64,000 nucleotides of DNA from Angustibacter luteus (lineage in GTDB: Bacteria; Actinomycetota; Actinomycetes; Actinomycetales; Angustibacteraceae), in NCBI RefSeq assembly GCF_039541115.1, contig NZ_BAABFP010000007.1, positions 274,290 to 338,289 of the forward strand. Direction: 5' to 3'. The translations under genes and the position numbers were made by a program. The notes under the pieces were generated by a model that worked only from the letters and a program-made list of their open reading frames with translations, made no database searches and was not told where the DNA came from. Of this stretch, positions 1 to 9,170 are shown piece by piece. Position 1 is the first letter of the stretch; every line of letters starts with the position of its first letter.

Positions 1-1
1 A

Positions 2-826
2 CCGCGCTGCTTCGAGATCGAGCGGCGGCTGCGCGCCGAGCTCGACATCCCGGTCTTCCACGACGACCAGCACGGCACGGCCATCGTGACGCTCGCCGCG
101 TTGACCAACGCCCTGCGCGTCGTGCGCAAGGCGCTGCCCGACGTCCGGATCGTCATGTCCGGGGCCGGCGCGGCCGGCACCGCGATCCTGACCTTGCTGC
201 TGCACGCCGGGGCGCGGGACGTCGTCGTGTGCGACGTGGCCGGCGTCGTGGCCGGCGACCGGCCGGACGTGCTGGCCGCGCCGGACTCGGCCCTGGCCGG
301 CGTCGCCGCGCGCACCAACCCGCGCGGTGTGAGCGGCACCCTGCGCGAGGCGCTCGTCGGCGCGGACGTGTTCATCGGCGTCTCGGCCCCCGGCATCCTC
401 ACCGGCGACGACATCGCCACCATGGCGTCGGACGCGATCGTCTTCGCGATGGCCAACCCCGACCCGGAGGTCGACCCGGTCGACGCGGCCCAGCACGCGG
501 CCGTCGTGGCCACCGGGCGCAGTGACTTCGCGAACCAGATCAACAACGTGCTGGCCTTCCCGGGCGTGTTCCGCGGCTTGCTCGACGCCCAGTCCACGAA
601 GATCACCGAGGCGGTGCTGCTGGCGGCGGCCACCGCCCTGGCCGGGGTGGTCGCCGACGACGAGCTGAACGCCACCTACATCGTGCCCAGCGTGTTCCAC
701 CCCGACGTCACGAAGGTCGTCGCCGCCGCTGTGCACCAGGCGGCCGGCCCCGCCCCCGTCCAGGCGCACCCGCACTCCAGCTCGCTCCCGGCGGCCGAGG
801 CCGGCCCGACGTTCGGCCGCACGTGA
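2..826 (+). CDS. NAD(P)-dependent malic enzyme, C-terminal part (5' end outside window)
   Basis: The reading frame is open from the first bases of the window, so the start lies upstream. Before the first internal GTG (position 86) the frame already encodes the family signature HDDQHGTAIV. It is followed by a Rossmann dinucleotide fold (SGAGAAGTAI, about positions 158-190) and by the C-terminal malic enzyme blocks ANPDPEV and GRSDFANQINNVLAFPG. The enzyme decarboxylates malate to pyruvate with reduction of NAD or NADP in the cytosol. The sequence visible here does not decide the cofactor. The stop codon overlaps the next start as GTGA (823-826), so the two genes are probably translationally coupled. 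Confidence 0.95.
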   Translation, partial: PRCFEIERRLRAELDIPVFHDDQHGTAIVTLAALTNALRVVRKALPDVRIVMSGAGAAGTAILTLLLHAGARDVVVCDVAGVVAGDRPDVLAAPDSALAGVAARTNPRGVSGTLREALVGADVFIGVSAPGILTGDDIATMASDAIVFAMANPDPEVDPVDAAQHAAVVATGRSDFANQINNVLAFPGVFRGLLDAQSTKITEAVLLAAATALAGVVADDELNATYIVPSVFHPDVTKVVAAAVHQAAGPAPVQAHPHSSSLPAAEAGPTFGRT

Positions 827-1374
827 ACCTCACGGGGCAGCTGCTGCTGGCGACCCCGACGCTGCGCGAGCCCACGTTCCACCGCACCGTCGTGCTGCTG
901 CTCGACCACGGCGACGACGGTGGGCTCGGCGTGGTGCTGAACCGGCCGATGGAGGTGGACGTCGCCACGGTGCTGCCGCCCTGGCAGCCCTGGACGACGG
1001 ACCCGGGCGTGCTGTTCCAGGGCGGCCCCGTTGCGCTGGACTCCGCGCTGGGGCTGGTCGGGGTCCCCGGCGACGGCGACGAGCCGCCCGGGGTGCGCCG
1101 GATCAACGGGTCGCTGGGCCTGGTCGACCTGGACACCGACCCGGACGACGTCGTCCAGTCGCTGTCCGGGCTGCGGGTCTTCGCCGGCTACGCCGGGTGG
1201 TCGTCCGGCCAGCTCGAGCGCGAGATCGAGGAGGGCGCCTGGTACGTCGTGGATGCCGAGCCGCGGGACGCGTTCACCGACCAGCCCGACCTGCTCTGGC
1301 GGTCCGTCCTGCGCCGCCAGGGTGGGGACCTCGCCTTCGTCGCGACCTTCCCCGAGGACCCCGAGCTCAACTAG
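823..1374 (+). CDS. YqgE/AlgH family protein (DUF179)
   Basis: This 183-aa protein starts at a GTG inside the stop of the malic enzyme gene. The N-terminus has the family pattern GQLLLATPTL, then FHRTVVLLLDHGDDGGLGVVLNRP and GGPV. The C-terminal half holds the typical FAGYAGWSSGQLEREI block. The family is a small alpha/beta fold found across bacteria. AlgH was named for an effect on alginate regulation in Pseudomonas, but the molecular activity is not settled and no catalytic residues can be assigned. Length is normal for the family. The 4-nt overlap points to co-expression with the malic enzyme. Confidence 0.93.
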   Translation: MNLTGQLLLATPTLREPTFHRTVVLLLDHGDDGGLGVVLNRPMEVDVATVLPPWQPWTTDPGVLFQGGPVALDSALGLVGVPGDGDEPPGVRRINGSLGLVDLDTDPDDVVQSLSGLRVFAGYAGWSSGQLEREIEEGAWYVVDAEPRDAFTDQPDLLWRSVLRRQGGDLAFVATFPEDPELN

Positions 1375-1408
1375 GAACGACCCCGGTGCGGCGAACTAGA
1401 CTGGCGCG

Positions 1409-1720
1409 ATGAGCCACGAGGACCCGTTCGCGAACCCCGGCGAGCCGCAGCCGCAGGAGCAGCCGGCCAGCAGTCCGCAACGCACCGCCGTGCTCGAGCG
1501 CGAGACCGTCGAGGAGACCCGGGTCGAGCCGGGGGACCACGAGCGGTTCGCGCACTACGTGCGCAAGGAGAAGATCCTGGAGAGCGCGCTGTCCGGCGAC
1601 CCGGTGATCGCGCTGTGCGGCAAGGTCTGGGTACCGGGCCGCGACCCGAACCGGTTCCCGGTGTGCCCCGCCTGCAAGGAGATCTACGAGGGCCTGCGCG
1701 CGCCGGACGAAAACAGCTGA
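1409..1720 (+). CDS. DUF3039 family protein
   Basis: This is a 103-aa actinobacterial protein with an acidic, proline/glutamine-rich N-terminal third. The conserved DUF3039 core follows: ERFAHYVRKEKILESAL, then GDPVIALCGKVWVPGRDP and CPACKEIYEGL. One cysteine in ALCGK and a CPAC pair suggest a small metal-binding site. The family has no known function. It starts 34 bases after the YqgE gene on the same strand and may share its transcript. Confidence 0.9.
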   Translation: MSHEDPFANPGEPQPQEQPASSPQRTAVLERETVEETRVEPGDHERFAHYVRKEKILESALSGDPVIALCGKVWVPGRDPNRFPVCPACKEIYEGLRAPDENS

Positions 1721-1754
1721 CCGGACGCCACCCCCGGACATTTTGCTAAGAATT

Positions 1755-1775
1755 GACCATTTGGGGGGAATGGTC
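1755..1775. promoter_or_regulatory. Dyad upstream of secreted metalloprotease
   Basis: A perfect 7-bp inverted repeat (GACCATT / AATGGTC) is separated by TGGGGGG. It lies about 30 bases before the protease start, in a locally AT-richer stretch (1738-1770). It could be an operator or an mRNA hairpin. No regulator is identified. Confidence 0.35.
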
Positions 1776-1803
1776 CGCACCGACTCCTGGCTACGTTGCC
1801 ACG

Positions 1804-2763
1804 ATGAAATCTGCCTCCCGACTCCTCCTCGCCCTGGCCAGCTCCACCGGCGTCGTCGCCGCCCTGGCCGTCATCCCCGCCTCGTCCGCCACCGCCGGCG
1901 CCGCCCCCGGCCCGACGACCTCGTCGTCCGCCCGCGCCTGCGAGACGCACACCGACACCGTGGCCGCTCGCGGAACCAAGGGCCGCGCCGACGCCAACGA
2001 GCTCACCACGGCGCAGGCCGCCGCGATGGAGAAGCAGTTCGCCCAGGCGCTGTCCGCCAAGGGCGTCGACCGTTCCGCCGCGCTCAAGGGCTCCACCTCC
2101 TCGGCGCTCGCGGCGACGTCCATCCCGGTGTACTTCCACGTGATCAAGAACGGCTCCGCCGGTGCCGTCAGCACCAGCCAGATCAGCCAGCAGCTGTCGG
2201 TGCTGAACAACGCGTACTCCAGTGCGGGCTTCTCGTTCACCCTGGCCGGCACGGACACCACGTCGAACTCGTCCTGGTACAACGTCAGCCAGGGCAGCTC
2301 GGCCGAGCGGAACATGAAGAACGCGCTGCGCAAGGGTGGCGCCAACGCGCTGAACGTCTACACCGCGAACCTGGGTGGCGGCCTGCTCGGCTGGGCGACC
2401 TTCCCGTCGTCCTACAACAGCCAGCCCAAGATGGACGGCGTCGTGATCCTGTACTCCTCGGTGCCCGGCGGCTCGGCCACCAACTACAACCAGGGCGACA
2501 CCGGAACGCACGAGGTCGGCCACTGGATGGGCCTTTATCACACGTTCCAGGGCGGCTGCTCGGGCTCGGGGGACTACGTGTCCGACACCCCGGCCGAGGC
2601 GTCCCCGGCCTACGAGTGCCCGACCGGCCGGGACACCTGCTCCGCGTCCGGCCTGGACCCCATCAAGAACTTCATGGACTACACGTACGACTCCTGCATG
2701 AACACCTTCAGCGCCGGGCAGCGCACCCGGATGGCATCGCAGTGGGCGGCGTACCGGGGCTGA
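1804..2763 (+). CDS. Secreted zinc metalloprotease, M43 (pappalysin/cytophagalysin) family
   Basis: The protein has 319 aa. The ATG at 1804 was chosen because it directly precedes a Sec signal peptide (K/R at 2-6, hydrophobic to about residue 25, Ala-rich cleavage region). An in-frame ATG at 1753 would add 17 unconvincing residues. The zinc motif [11 protein letters not shown] is at residues 236-246. A cysteine-rich loop follows, then the NFMDY methionine turn, all typical of M43 peptidases. It is expected to be exported and to degrade extracellular protein. A dyad lies upstream and a strong hairpin terminator follows, so it is probably transcribed alone. Confidence 0.9.
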   Translation: MKSASRLLLALASSTGVVAALAVIPASSATAGAAPGPTTSSSARACETHTDTVAARGTKGRADANELTTAQAAAMEKQFAQALSAKGVDRSAALKGSTSSALAATSIPVYFHVIKNGSAGAVSTSQISQQLSVLNNAYSSAGFSFTLAGTDTTSNSSWYNVSQGSSAERNMKNALRKGGANALNVYTANLGGGLLGWATFPSSYNSQPKMDGVVILYSSVPGGSATNYNQGDTGTHEVGHWMGLYHTFQGGCSGSGDYVSDTPAEASPAYECPTGRDTCSASGLDPIKNFMDYTYDSCMNTFSAGQRTRMASQWAAYRG

Positions 2764-2795
2764 GCAGGGCCGGTCTCGACACGCCATAGCACGCC

Positions 2796-2829
2796 GCCGA
2801 GGGCCCGCGAAGCATCGCGGGCCCTCGGC
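2796..2829. terminator. Hairpin terminator after M43 protease gene
   Basis: A perfect 15-bp GC-rich stem has the 4-nt loop AGCA and begins 33 bases after the protease stop. There is no U-tract, as is common for terminators in high-GC actinobacteria. Confidence 0.8.
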
Positions 2830-2866
2830 ATGTCCTTGTCCGGCAACGGTTACGCTCGCTGGACCG

Positions 2867-4624
2867 ATGAGTACCTCTGCCGCCTCCCACCTGCCCCCGG
2901 CCTTCCCCGGCCGCGCCCCCTGGGGCACCGCGTCGAAGCTGCGCGCCTGGCAGGCCGCTGCCCTCGACCAGTACCTGCGCGAGCAGCCCCGCGACTTCCT
3001 GGCGGTGGCCACGCCGGGGGCCGGCAAGACGACCTTCGCGCTGCGGGTGGCGACCGAGCTGCTGGACCGCGGCGAGATCAGCCGGATCACCGTGGTCGCC
3101 CCCACCGAGCACCTCAAGAGCCAGTGGGCGGATGCCGCGCACCGCGTCGGGATCCGGGTCGACCCGCAGTTCCGCAACGCGCACGGGACGCACGGCCGCG
3201 ACTTCGACGGCGTGGCCGTCACCTACGCGCAGGTCGCCGCCCGCCCGCTGCTGCACCGGGCCCGCACCGAGGCCGCCCGCACCCTGGTCATCCTGGACGA
3301 GATTCACCACGGCGGTGATGCCCTGTCCTGGGGTGATGCCGTGCGCGAGGCCTTCGAGCCCGCGCAGCGCCGGCTGGCCCTCACCGGGACGCCCTTCCGG
3401 TCGGACACCGCCGCCATCCCGTTCGTCACCTACGTGCAGGACGGCGCGGGCGTGCGCCGCTCGCAGGCCGACTTCACCTACGGGTACGGCGACGCGCTGC
3501 GCGACGGCGTCGTCCGGCCCGTCATCTTCCTGGCCTACTCGGGTTCCATGCGCTGGCGGACCCGGGCCGGCGACGAGCTCAGCGCCCGCCTGGGCGACCC
3601 GCTCACCCAGGACGTCACCGCGCACGCCTGGCGGACCGCGCTGGACCCCAAGGGCGAGTGGATGACGTCGGTGCTGCGGGCCGCGGACACCCGGCTGACC
3701 GAGGTGCGCCGGCACGTCCCGGACGCCGCGGGCCTCGTGATCGCGACGGACCAGACCCAGGCCCGCGCCTACGCCTCGCTGCTGCGGGGGCTGACCGGTG
3801 AGCCGCCGGTGGTGGTGCTGTCGGACGACAGCGGGTCGTCGTCCCGGATCGAGTCGTTCACCCACGGCGAGCAGCGCTGGATGGTCGCCGTCCGGATGGT
3901 GTCCGAGGGTGTGGACGTGCCGCGGCTGGCCGTGGGGGTCTATGCGACGTCCACGGCGACGCCGCTGTTCTTCGCCCAGGCCGTGGGCCGCTTCGTGCGG
4001 GCCCGGCGACGGGGGGAGACGGCGTCCGTGTTCCTGCCCAGCGTGCCGCTTCTCCTGCAGCACGCCGGTGAGCTGGAGGTCGAGCGCGACCACGCCCTGG
4101 ACCGGCCGCGCACCGGCCGCGACGAGGACTGGTCGCCCGAGGACGCGCTGCTGGCCGCCGCGAACCGTCCGGAGAACGCGTCCGCCGACCAGGATCTGCT
4201 GCCGTTCGAGGCGCTGGAGGCCCAGGCCGAGTTCGACCGGGTCCTGTTCGACGGCGGCGAGTTCGGGACGTCGGCCCTGGTCGGCAGCGAGGAGGAGCAG
4301 GACTACCTGGGACTGCCCGGCCTGCTGGAGCCCGAGCAGGTGGCGGTGCTGCTGCGCGAACGGCAGGCGGCCCAGCAGAAGGGGCGGCGCTCGCGGGGGC
4401 AGGAGCCCGCTCCGGAGCGCGCGTCGCACCGTGAGGTGGCCGCGTTGCGCAAGGAGCTGCACCAGCTCGTCGGCGCCTGGGCCAAGCGCACCGGCCAACC
4501 GCACGGCACCGTGCACGCCGAGCTGCGGCGCTCGTGCGGCGGCCCGGCGGTGCCCCAGGCGGGCGCGCAGGAGGTCCGCGAGCGGATCGAGACGCTGCGG
4601 CGCTGGTTCGTCGGCAAGCGCTGA
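2867..4624 (+). CDS. DEAD/DEAH-box superfamily 2 helicase
   Basis: This 585-aa SF2 helicase has motif I TPGAGKT (residues 49-55), motif II DEIHH (144-148) and motif III-like TGTPFRSD (173-180). The C-terminal RecA domain contains VSEGVDVPR and the arginine-finger motif QAVGRFVRARR. It should couple ATP hydrolysis to remodelling or unwinding of nucleic acid. The layout resembles XPB/RadD-type DNA helicases, but the exact partner cannot be named. The last about 120 residues are charged and probably not part of the motor. It stands alone between the 2796-2829 terminator and a palindromic repeat at 4644. Confidence 0.9.
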   Translation: MSTSAASHLPPAFPGRAPWGTASKLRAWQAAALDQYLREQPRDFLAVATPGAGKTTFALRVATELLDRGEISRITVVAPTEHLKSQWADAAHRVGIRVDPQFRNAHGTHGRDFDGVAVTYAQVAARPLLHRARTEAARTLVILDEIHHGGDALSWGDAVREAFEPAQRRLALTGTPFRSDTAAIPFVTYVQDGAGVRRSQADFTYGYGDALRDGVVRPVIFLAYSGSMRWRTRAGDELSARLGDPLTQDVTAHAWRTALDPKGEWMTSVLRAADTRLTEVRRHVPDAAGLVIATDQTQARAYASLLRGLTGEPPVVVLSDDSGSSSRIESFTHGEQRWMVAVRMVSEGVDVPRLAVGVYATSTATPLFFAQAVGRFVRARRRGETASVFLPSVPLLLQHAGELEVERDHALDRPRTGRDEDWSPEDALLAAANRPENASADQDLLPFEALEAQAEFDRVLFDGGEFGTSALVGSEEEQDYLGLPGLLEPEQVAVLLRERQAAQQKGRRSRGQEPAPERASHREVAALRKELHQLVGAWAKRTGQPHGTVHAELRRSCGGPAVPQAGAQEVRERIETLRRWFVGKR

Positions 4625-4643
4625 GCTGTCCCGGCCGGGCTCG

Positions 4644-4689
4644 GATCGTGGCAACCTCGCATCGCCGGTGATGCGGTGTTGCCACGATC
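4644..4689. repeat. 46-bp palindromic repeat, copy 1
   Basis: Two 20-bp arms (4644-4663 and 4670-4689) with two mismatches surround the 6-bp loop GCCGGT. The outer arm GATCGTGGCAAC and its complement are shared with copies at 25317, 26390 and 33474. It sits between two co-directional genes and may act as a terminator or be a REP-like element. Confidence 0.85.
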
Positions 4690-4747
4690 ACGTCGTGTGG
4701 TCCCGCCTGCGCGGAACACGTGAGGCTCGCCCGCCGTTGTGCTCAGC

Positions 4748-5161
4748 ATGGCTACCACGGCACTGACCCCGCAGACCCATGACGAGACCGTCCAGGACGG
4801 CATCGTGCTCATCGACTTCTGGGCCGAGTGGTGCGGCCCCTGCCGCCAGTTCGGTCCCGTCTTCGAGACGGTGAGCGAGGCCAACCCCGACGCGAAGTTC
4901 GTCAAGGTCGACACCGAGTCCGAGCCCGAGCTTGCCGCGCAGTACGGCGTCAGCTCGATCCCGATGCTCGTGATCTACCGGGACGGCATCCCGGTGTTCG
5001 GCCAGCCCGGCGCGCTGCCGCAGCCGGCGCTGGAGGACCTCCTCAAGCAGGTCCGCGACCTCGACATGGACGCCGTCAAGCAGCAGTACGCGCAGCAGGT
5101 GGCCGCCGCCGAGGCGCAGGCCTCCGGTCGCAAGCCCGCCAACGACCCGACGAGCTTCTGA
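4748..5161 (+). CDS. Thioredoxin
   Basis: This 137-aa thioredoxin-fold protein has the redox motif WCGPC in the classic context DFWAEWCGPCRQF, and the cis-proline loop SSIPMLVIY. It should reduce protein disulfides in the cytosol. The ATG at 4748 gives the usual N-terminus; a GTG at 4739 would add three residues. The C-terminus extends about 30 residues beyond the core, with an alanine/glutamine-rich helix. No thioredoxin reductase is near. An 18-bp perfect hairpin terminator follows. Confidence 0.93.
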   Translation: MATTALTPQTHDETVQDGIVLIDFWAEWCGPCRQFGPVFETVSEANPDAKFVKVDTESEPELAAQYGVSSIPMLVIYRDGIPVFGQPGALPQPALEDLLKQVRDLDMDAVKQQYAQQVAAAEAQASGRKPANDPTSF

Positions 5162-5197
5162 CCCGAGGGCTTCGGCCACGACGGCTTCTGCCACGAC

Positions 5198-5238
5198 AAG
5201 GCCCGGGCCGGGGAAGCACCTTCCCCGGCCCGGGCCTT
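5198..5238. terminator. Strong hairpin terminator after thioredoxin gene
   Basis: A perfect 18-bp inverted repeat with 5-nt loop GCACC lies between the thioredoxin gene (+) and the convergent small membrane protein gene (-). It can serve both strands. Confidence 0.85.
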
Positions 5239-5244
5239 CGTGCG

Positions 5245-5454
5245 TCAGCCCGACCCGGGTGGAGCCGGCTCGGCCGTGCCACGACGGGACCGGACGGCCA
5301 GCTCGACCGCCGCGAGCGCGGCCCACACGGCCAGCAGGATGGCCCAGCCGGACGCGCCCCAGCCGTGGCCGTCGACGGCCTGCGCGAGCAGCACCCCCAC
5401 GACGACGGCCGCCAGGGACAGCAGCTGCCGGACCACCCAGCCCCGCGTGATCAT
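5245..5454 (-). CDS. Small two-helix membrane protein, unknown function
   Basis: This 69-aa ORF starts with ATG at 5454. Two hydrophobic segments (about residues 8-26 and 33-52) are followed by a short Arg-rich, then Pro/Gly-rich tail. It matches no family I recognise. It lies 29 bases downstream of the secreted-protein gene (5484-6383) on the same strand and could be its last cistron. It ends beside the shared terminator. Coding status rests on membrane-like composition and position only. Confidence 0.5.
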   Translation of the reverse strand: MITRGWVVRQLLSLAAVVVGVLLAQAVDGHGWGASGWAILLAVWAALAAVELAVRSRRGTAEPAPPGSG

Positions 5455-5483
5455 GCCGGGTCACCCCTCATCGAGCCCGCTCC

Positions 5484-6383
5484 TCACTTGATGCACTTCT
5501 TGGTCCAGATGCCCCACGCCCACAGGTCGGTCGGGCCGAACCCGTTGCGGATCTTGACGCACCGCTTGTGCGCGATCCCGGAGTTCACCTGCGTGCGGTA
5601 CGCGCCGTACCGGTGGTTGACCGTGTAGGCGCAGGCCGCCTTCGCCGGTGCGCTGGGGATCTTGGCACAGATCGCCGACACGAGGGCCGTCACCGGCTTG
5701 CCGTACCGGTCCATCAGGTTCTTGGCCTTCCACATGTCCGACCAGTACAGCTCCTGGTAGTAGACGGGGCCGCGGTACCAGCCGACGGAGTACTTGGGGT
5801 CGGCCACGACCGGGAACGTCGCGCCCTCCGTGTCGACCAGCTGGCGGAGGCCGCCGTCCCCGCGCAGCTCGTACCGGGTGGGCAGCCGGCGCCCGGTGGC
5901 GTCCACCGCCCACGGTGCCTCGACCGCACCCACCACGTCCGCACCGTCCACGACCACGAGCGCCCCGGCGCCGGCCGGCTCGAGCCGCTGGCCGGGCGCG
6001 AGCGCGTTCGGGTAGTCCACCGTGCGCTGGCCCGCGGTCAGCACCGTGAGGACCGCGACGCCGTCCTCGTGCGGCTGGACCAGCGTCGGGACCGGCGTCC
6101 CCGACGACGTCGCCGGGGCGACCCGCAGGCCGTGCACGGACTCCGGCGCAACCAGCTGCCGGACCTCGCCGGACGTCGCGTCGCGCGCGACAGCCATCGC
6201 CGCCGACAGCGAGGTGGAGGGCGGCGCGGTGTCGGACCTTGCGGTGGCGGACCTTGCGGTGGCGGACGCCGCGGGCGCTGCGATCGCCTCGGCGCCGGTC
6301 GTCACGCTCACCGCGGCCGTCACCGCGGCCGCGGCCGCCAGCGCCGCCGTGCGCCACCTCGTTCCTGCTCTGCGCGCTCTCAT
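5484..6383 (-). CDS. Secreted protein with cysteine-containing C-terminal domain (DUF2599-like)
   Basis: The protein has 299 aa from the ATG at 6383, which has a strong GGAGGGG ribosome site; an ATG 30 bases upstream lacks one. A signal peptide (RRAG, then a long Ala/Val run to about residue 40) precedes a poorly conserved region. The middle segment carries RQLVDTEGATFPVVADP, frequent in actinobacterial secreted proteins. The C-terminal about 100 residues contain four cysteines and many aromatics and end in WAWGIWTKKCIK. I associate that domain tentatively with DUF2599. Function is unknown. Confidence 0.75.
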   Translation of the reverse strand: MRARRAGTRWRTAALAAAAAVTAAVSVTTGAEAIAAPAASATARSATARSDTAPPSTSLSAAMAVARDATSGEVRQLVAPESVHGLRVAPATSSGTPVPTLVQPHEDGVAVLTVLTAGQRTVDYPNALAPGQRLEPAGAGALVVVDGADVVGAVEAPWAVDATGRRLPTRYELRGDGGLRQLVDTEGATFPVVADPKYSVGWYRGPVYYQELYWSDMWKAKNLMDRYGKPVTALVSAICAKIPSAPAKAACAYTVNHRYGAYRTQVNSGIAHKRCVKIRNGFGPTDLWAWGIWTKKCIK

Positions 6384-6557
6384 CCGTTGCCCCTCCGTTG
6401 AGCCGGCGACCACGCGGATCGCGACCGCCGAGAAGCCCGGACGCTAGGTGACAAGTCGGGCACGTGACAATGCCCCACCTGGTCACGTGTCATTGGAGCC
6501 TTCGATGGGTGCCCGCTAGGCTCCGCGTGTGAACGAGCCAGTCGCGCCGGGCGAGCG

Positions 6558-7202
6558 ATGACCACCAGCGGCCATCCCGAGACGTCGCAGACGCTCGACC
6601 GGGGGCTGCAGCTGCTGCTGCTGCTCGCCGCGGACGAGTCCGGCTGCACCGTCACCGAGCTCGCCGCCGCCCTCGGCGTGGCGCGACCCGTCGTCTACCG
6701 GCTGCTGACCACCCTGGAGCAGCGCCACCTCGCCACCCGGGGGCGGGACGGTCGGGTCCGGCTGGGGCTGGGCGTCCTGGCGCTCGCCGGGCGGGTGCAG
6801 CCGCTGCTGCGCGACGTCGCCACCCCGGTGCTGCGCCAGCTCGCCGACGAGGTCGGCGCCACCGCGCACCTGACGGTGGTGGACGGCGACGAGGCCCTGG
6901 CCGTGGTCGTGGTCGAGCCGCAGTGGACGCAGTTCCACGTGGCGTACCGGGTGGGCAGCCGGCACCCGCTGGTCCGCGGCGCCGCCGGCCGGGCCATCCT
7001 GGCGATGCGCTCCGGCGCTCCCGAGACGGCCACCAGCGACGGCGAGCTGCAGCCCGGCGCGCACGGGCTGGCGATCGGCTGGTCCGTCGGTCCGCTGGAG
7101 GGGTCGGTCGGCGTCGTGACGCTCACCCCGCTCGACCCGGACGACGTCTCCGCCGCCGTCCGCACCGCCCGGGACGACCTGGTCCAGCGGCTGCAGACCT
7201 GA
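6558..7202 (+). CDS. IclR family transcriptional regulator
   Basis: This 214-aa protein has an N-terminal winged HTH (TVTELAAALGVARPVVYRLLTTLEQRHLATR, about residues 33-63, recognisable as IclR type) and a shortened C-terminal ligand domain (about 75-210). Typical family members have about 250 residues. The regulator lies 17 bases from the convergent Lrp gene and 0.6 kb before hppD, so control of aromatic amino acid catabolism is plausible. It could recognise the palindrome in the fahA/hmgA promoter region at 18747, but this is inference. Confidence 0.88.
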   Translation: MTTSGHPETSQTLDRGLQLLLLLAADESGCTVTELAAALGVARPVVYRLLTTLEQRHLATRGRDGRVRLGLGVLALAGRVQPLLRDVATPVLRQLADEVGATAHLTVVDGDEALAVVVVEPQWTQFHVAYRVGSRHPLVRGAAGRAILAMRSGAPETATSDGELQPGAHGLAIGWSVGPLEGSVGVVTLTPLDPDDVSAAVRTARDDLVQRLQT

Positions 7203-7222
7203 CCGTCACGAGCGGCGGTCAG
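7199..7222. terminator. Short shared hairpin between convergent regulators
   Basis: A 7-bp inverted repeat (CTGACCG / CGGTCAG) has a 10-nt loop. Its arms contain the stop codons of both the IclR gene (+) and the Lrp gene (-). It is a weak bidirectional terminator candidate. Confidence 0.35.
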
Positions 7223-7689
7223 CGACGTCCGGCCTCCACCACCAGCGGCAGCACCCGCTGCTCCAGGATGCAGGCGAGCGCGACCACGGTCGAGGTGCGG
7301 ATGATGTCGTCGTCGGCGACCAGCACGTCGATCACCCGCTGCAGGTCGTCGTTGTCGCGCGCGACGATCCGGCAGAACAGGTCGCCCTGACCGGTGATCG
7401 TGTGCACCTCCAGCACCTCCGGGATCGCCCCGAGGTGCTCGGCCAGCCGGTCCCGCGCGCCCTGGCGGATCTCCAGGTTCGCGAACGCGGTGACCCGGTA
7501 GCCCAGCGCCCGCGGGTCCAGCGTCGGCGCGAACGAGCGGATCACGCCGCGAGCGACGAGGCGGTCCAGCCGGGCCTGCACCGTGCCGCGGGCCACCCCG
7601 AGCCGCCGCGAGGCCTCCAGCACGCCGATCCGCGGCTCGCTGGTCAGCAGGTCCAGCAAGTGCGCATCGAGCTCATCCAGGGTGGACAC
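7219..7689 (-). CDS. Lrp/AsnC family transcriptional regulator
   Basis: The protein has 156 aa from the GTG at 7689. The N-terminus is the Lrp HTH (LDELDAHLLDLL, then VLEASRRLGVARGTVQARLDRL). The RAM effector-binding domain follows, with the GQGDLFCRIVA strand. The longer open frame to 8355 runs antisense to hppD and is rejected. The gene is divergent from hppD with a 147-bp gap, so it very likely regulates hppD in response to an amino acid, probably tyrosine or phenylalanine, as in other actinobacterial hppD loci. A GTGCACAGTGTGACAC stretch at its own start could be part of the operator. Confidence 0.9.
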   Translation of the reverse strand: MSTLDELDAHLLDLLTSEPRIGVLEASRRLGVARGTVQARLDRLVARGVIRSFAPTLDPRALGYRVTAFANLEIRQGARDRLAEHLGAIPEVLEVHTITGQGDLFCRIVARDNDDLQRVIDVLVADDDIIRTSTVVALACILEQRVLPLVVEAGRR

Positions 7690-7821
7690 AGTGCACAGTG
7701 TGACACGGGAAACCCTGGACAGCCTGCGCAACCTGACCAGGCTGGGGGTGGGCAGTTGCCCGATGCCCTGTGGTCGGGCAGGCTCGGTAGGACGGCGACG
7801 ACGACGTCCGCCGATTGCTGA

Positions 7822-9063
<1,242 letters not shown>

Positions 9064-9110
9064 CCCACCCCCAGCACCCCCACCCCACGGTTCCGCCACC
9101 CAGTCCGCTT

Positions 9111-9160
9111 TCCGCCACCCAGGCCGGTTTCCCGCGAGGAGAACCGGCCTGAGTGGCGGA
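9111..9160. terminator. Bidirectional hairpin between hppD and M28 peptidase gene
   Basis: Arms 9111-9129 and 9142-9160 pair over 19 bp with one C/T mismatch. They lie between convergent genes. A partial extra copy of the TCCGCCACCCAG arm precedes it at 9101. Confidence 0.7.
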
Positions 9161-9170
9161 GGCGGGAGCG

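Noticed and set aside
1794-1804. CGTTGCCACGA resembling one arm of the 46-bp palindrome at the M43 protease start
   Set aside because: No second arm is present nearby; a single half-site of this length may be chance.
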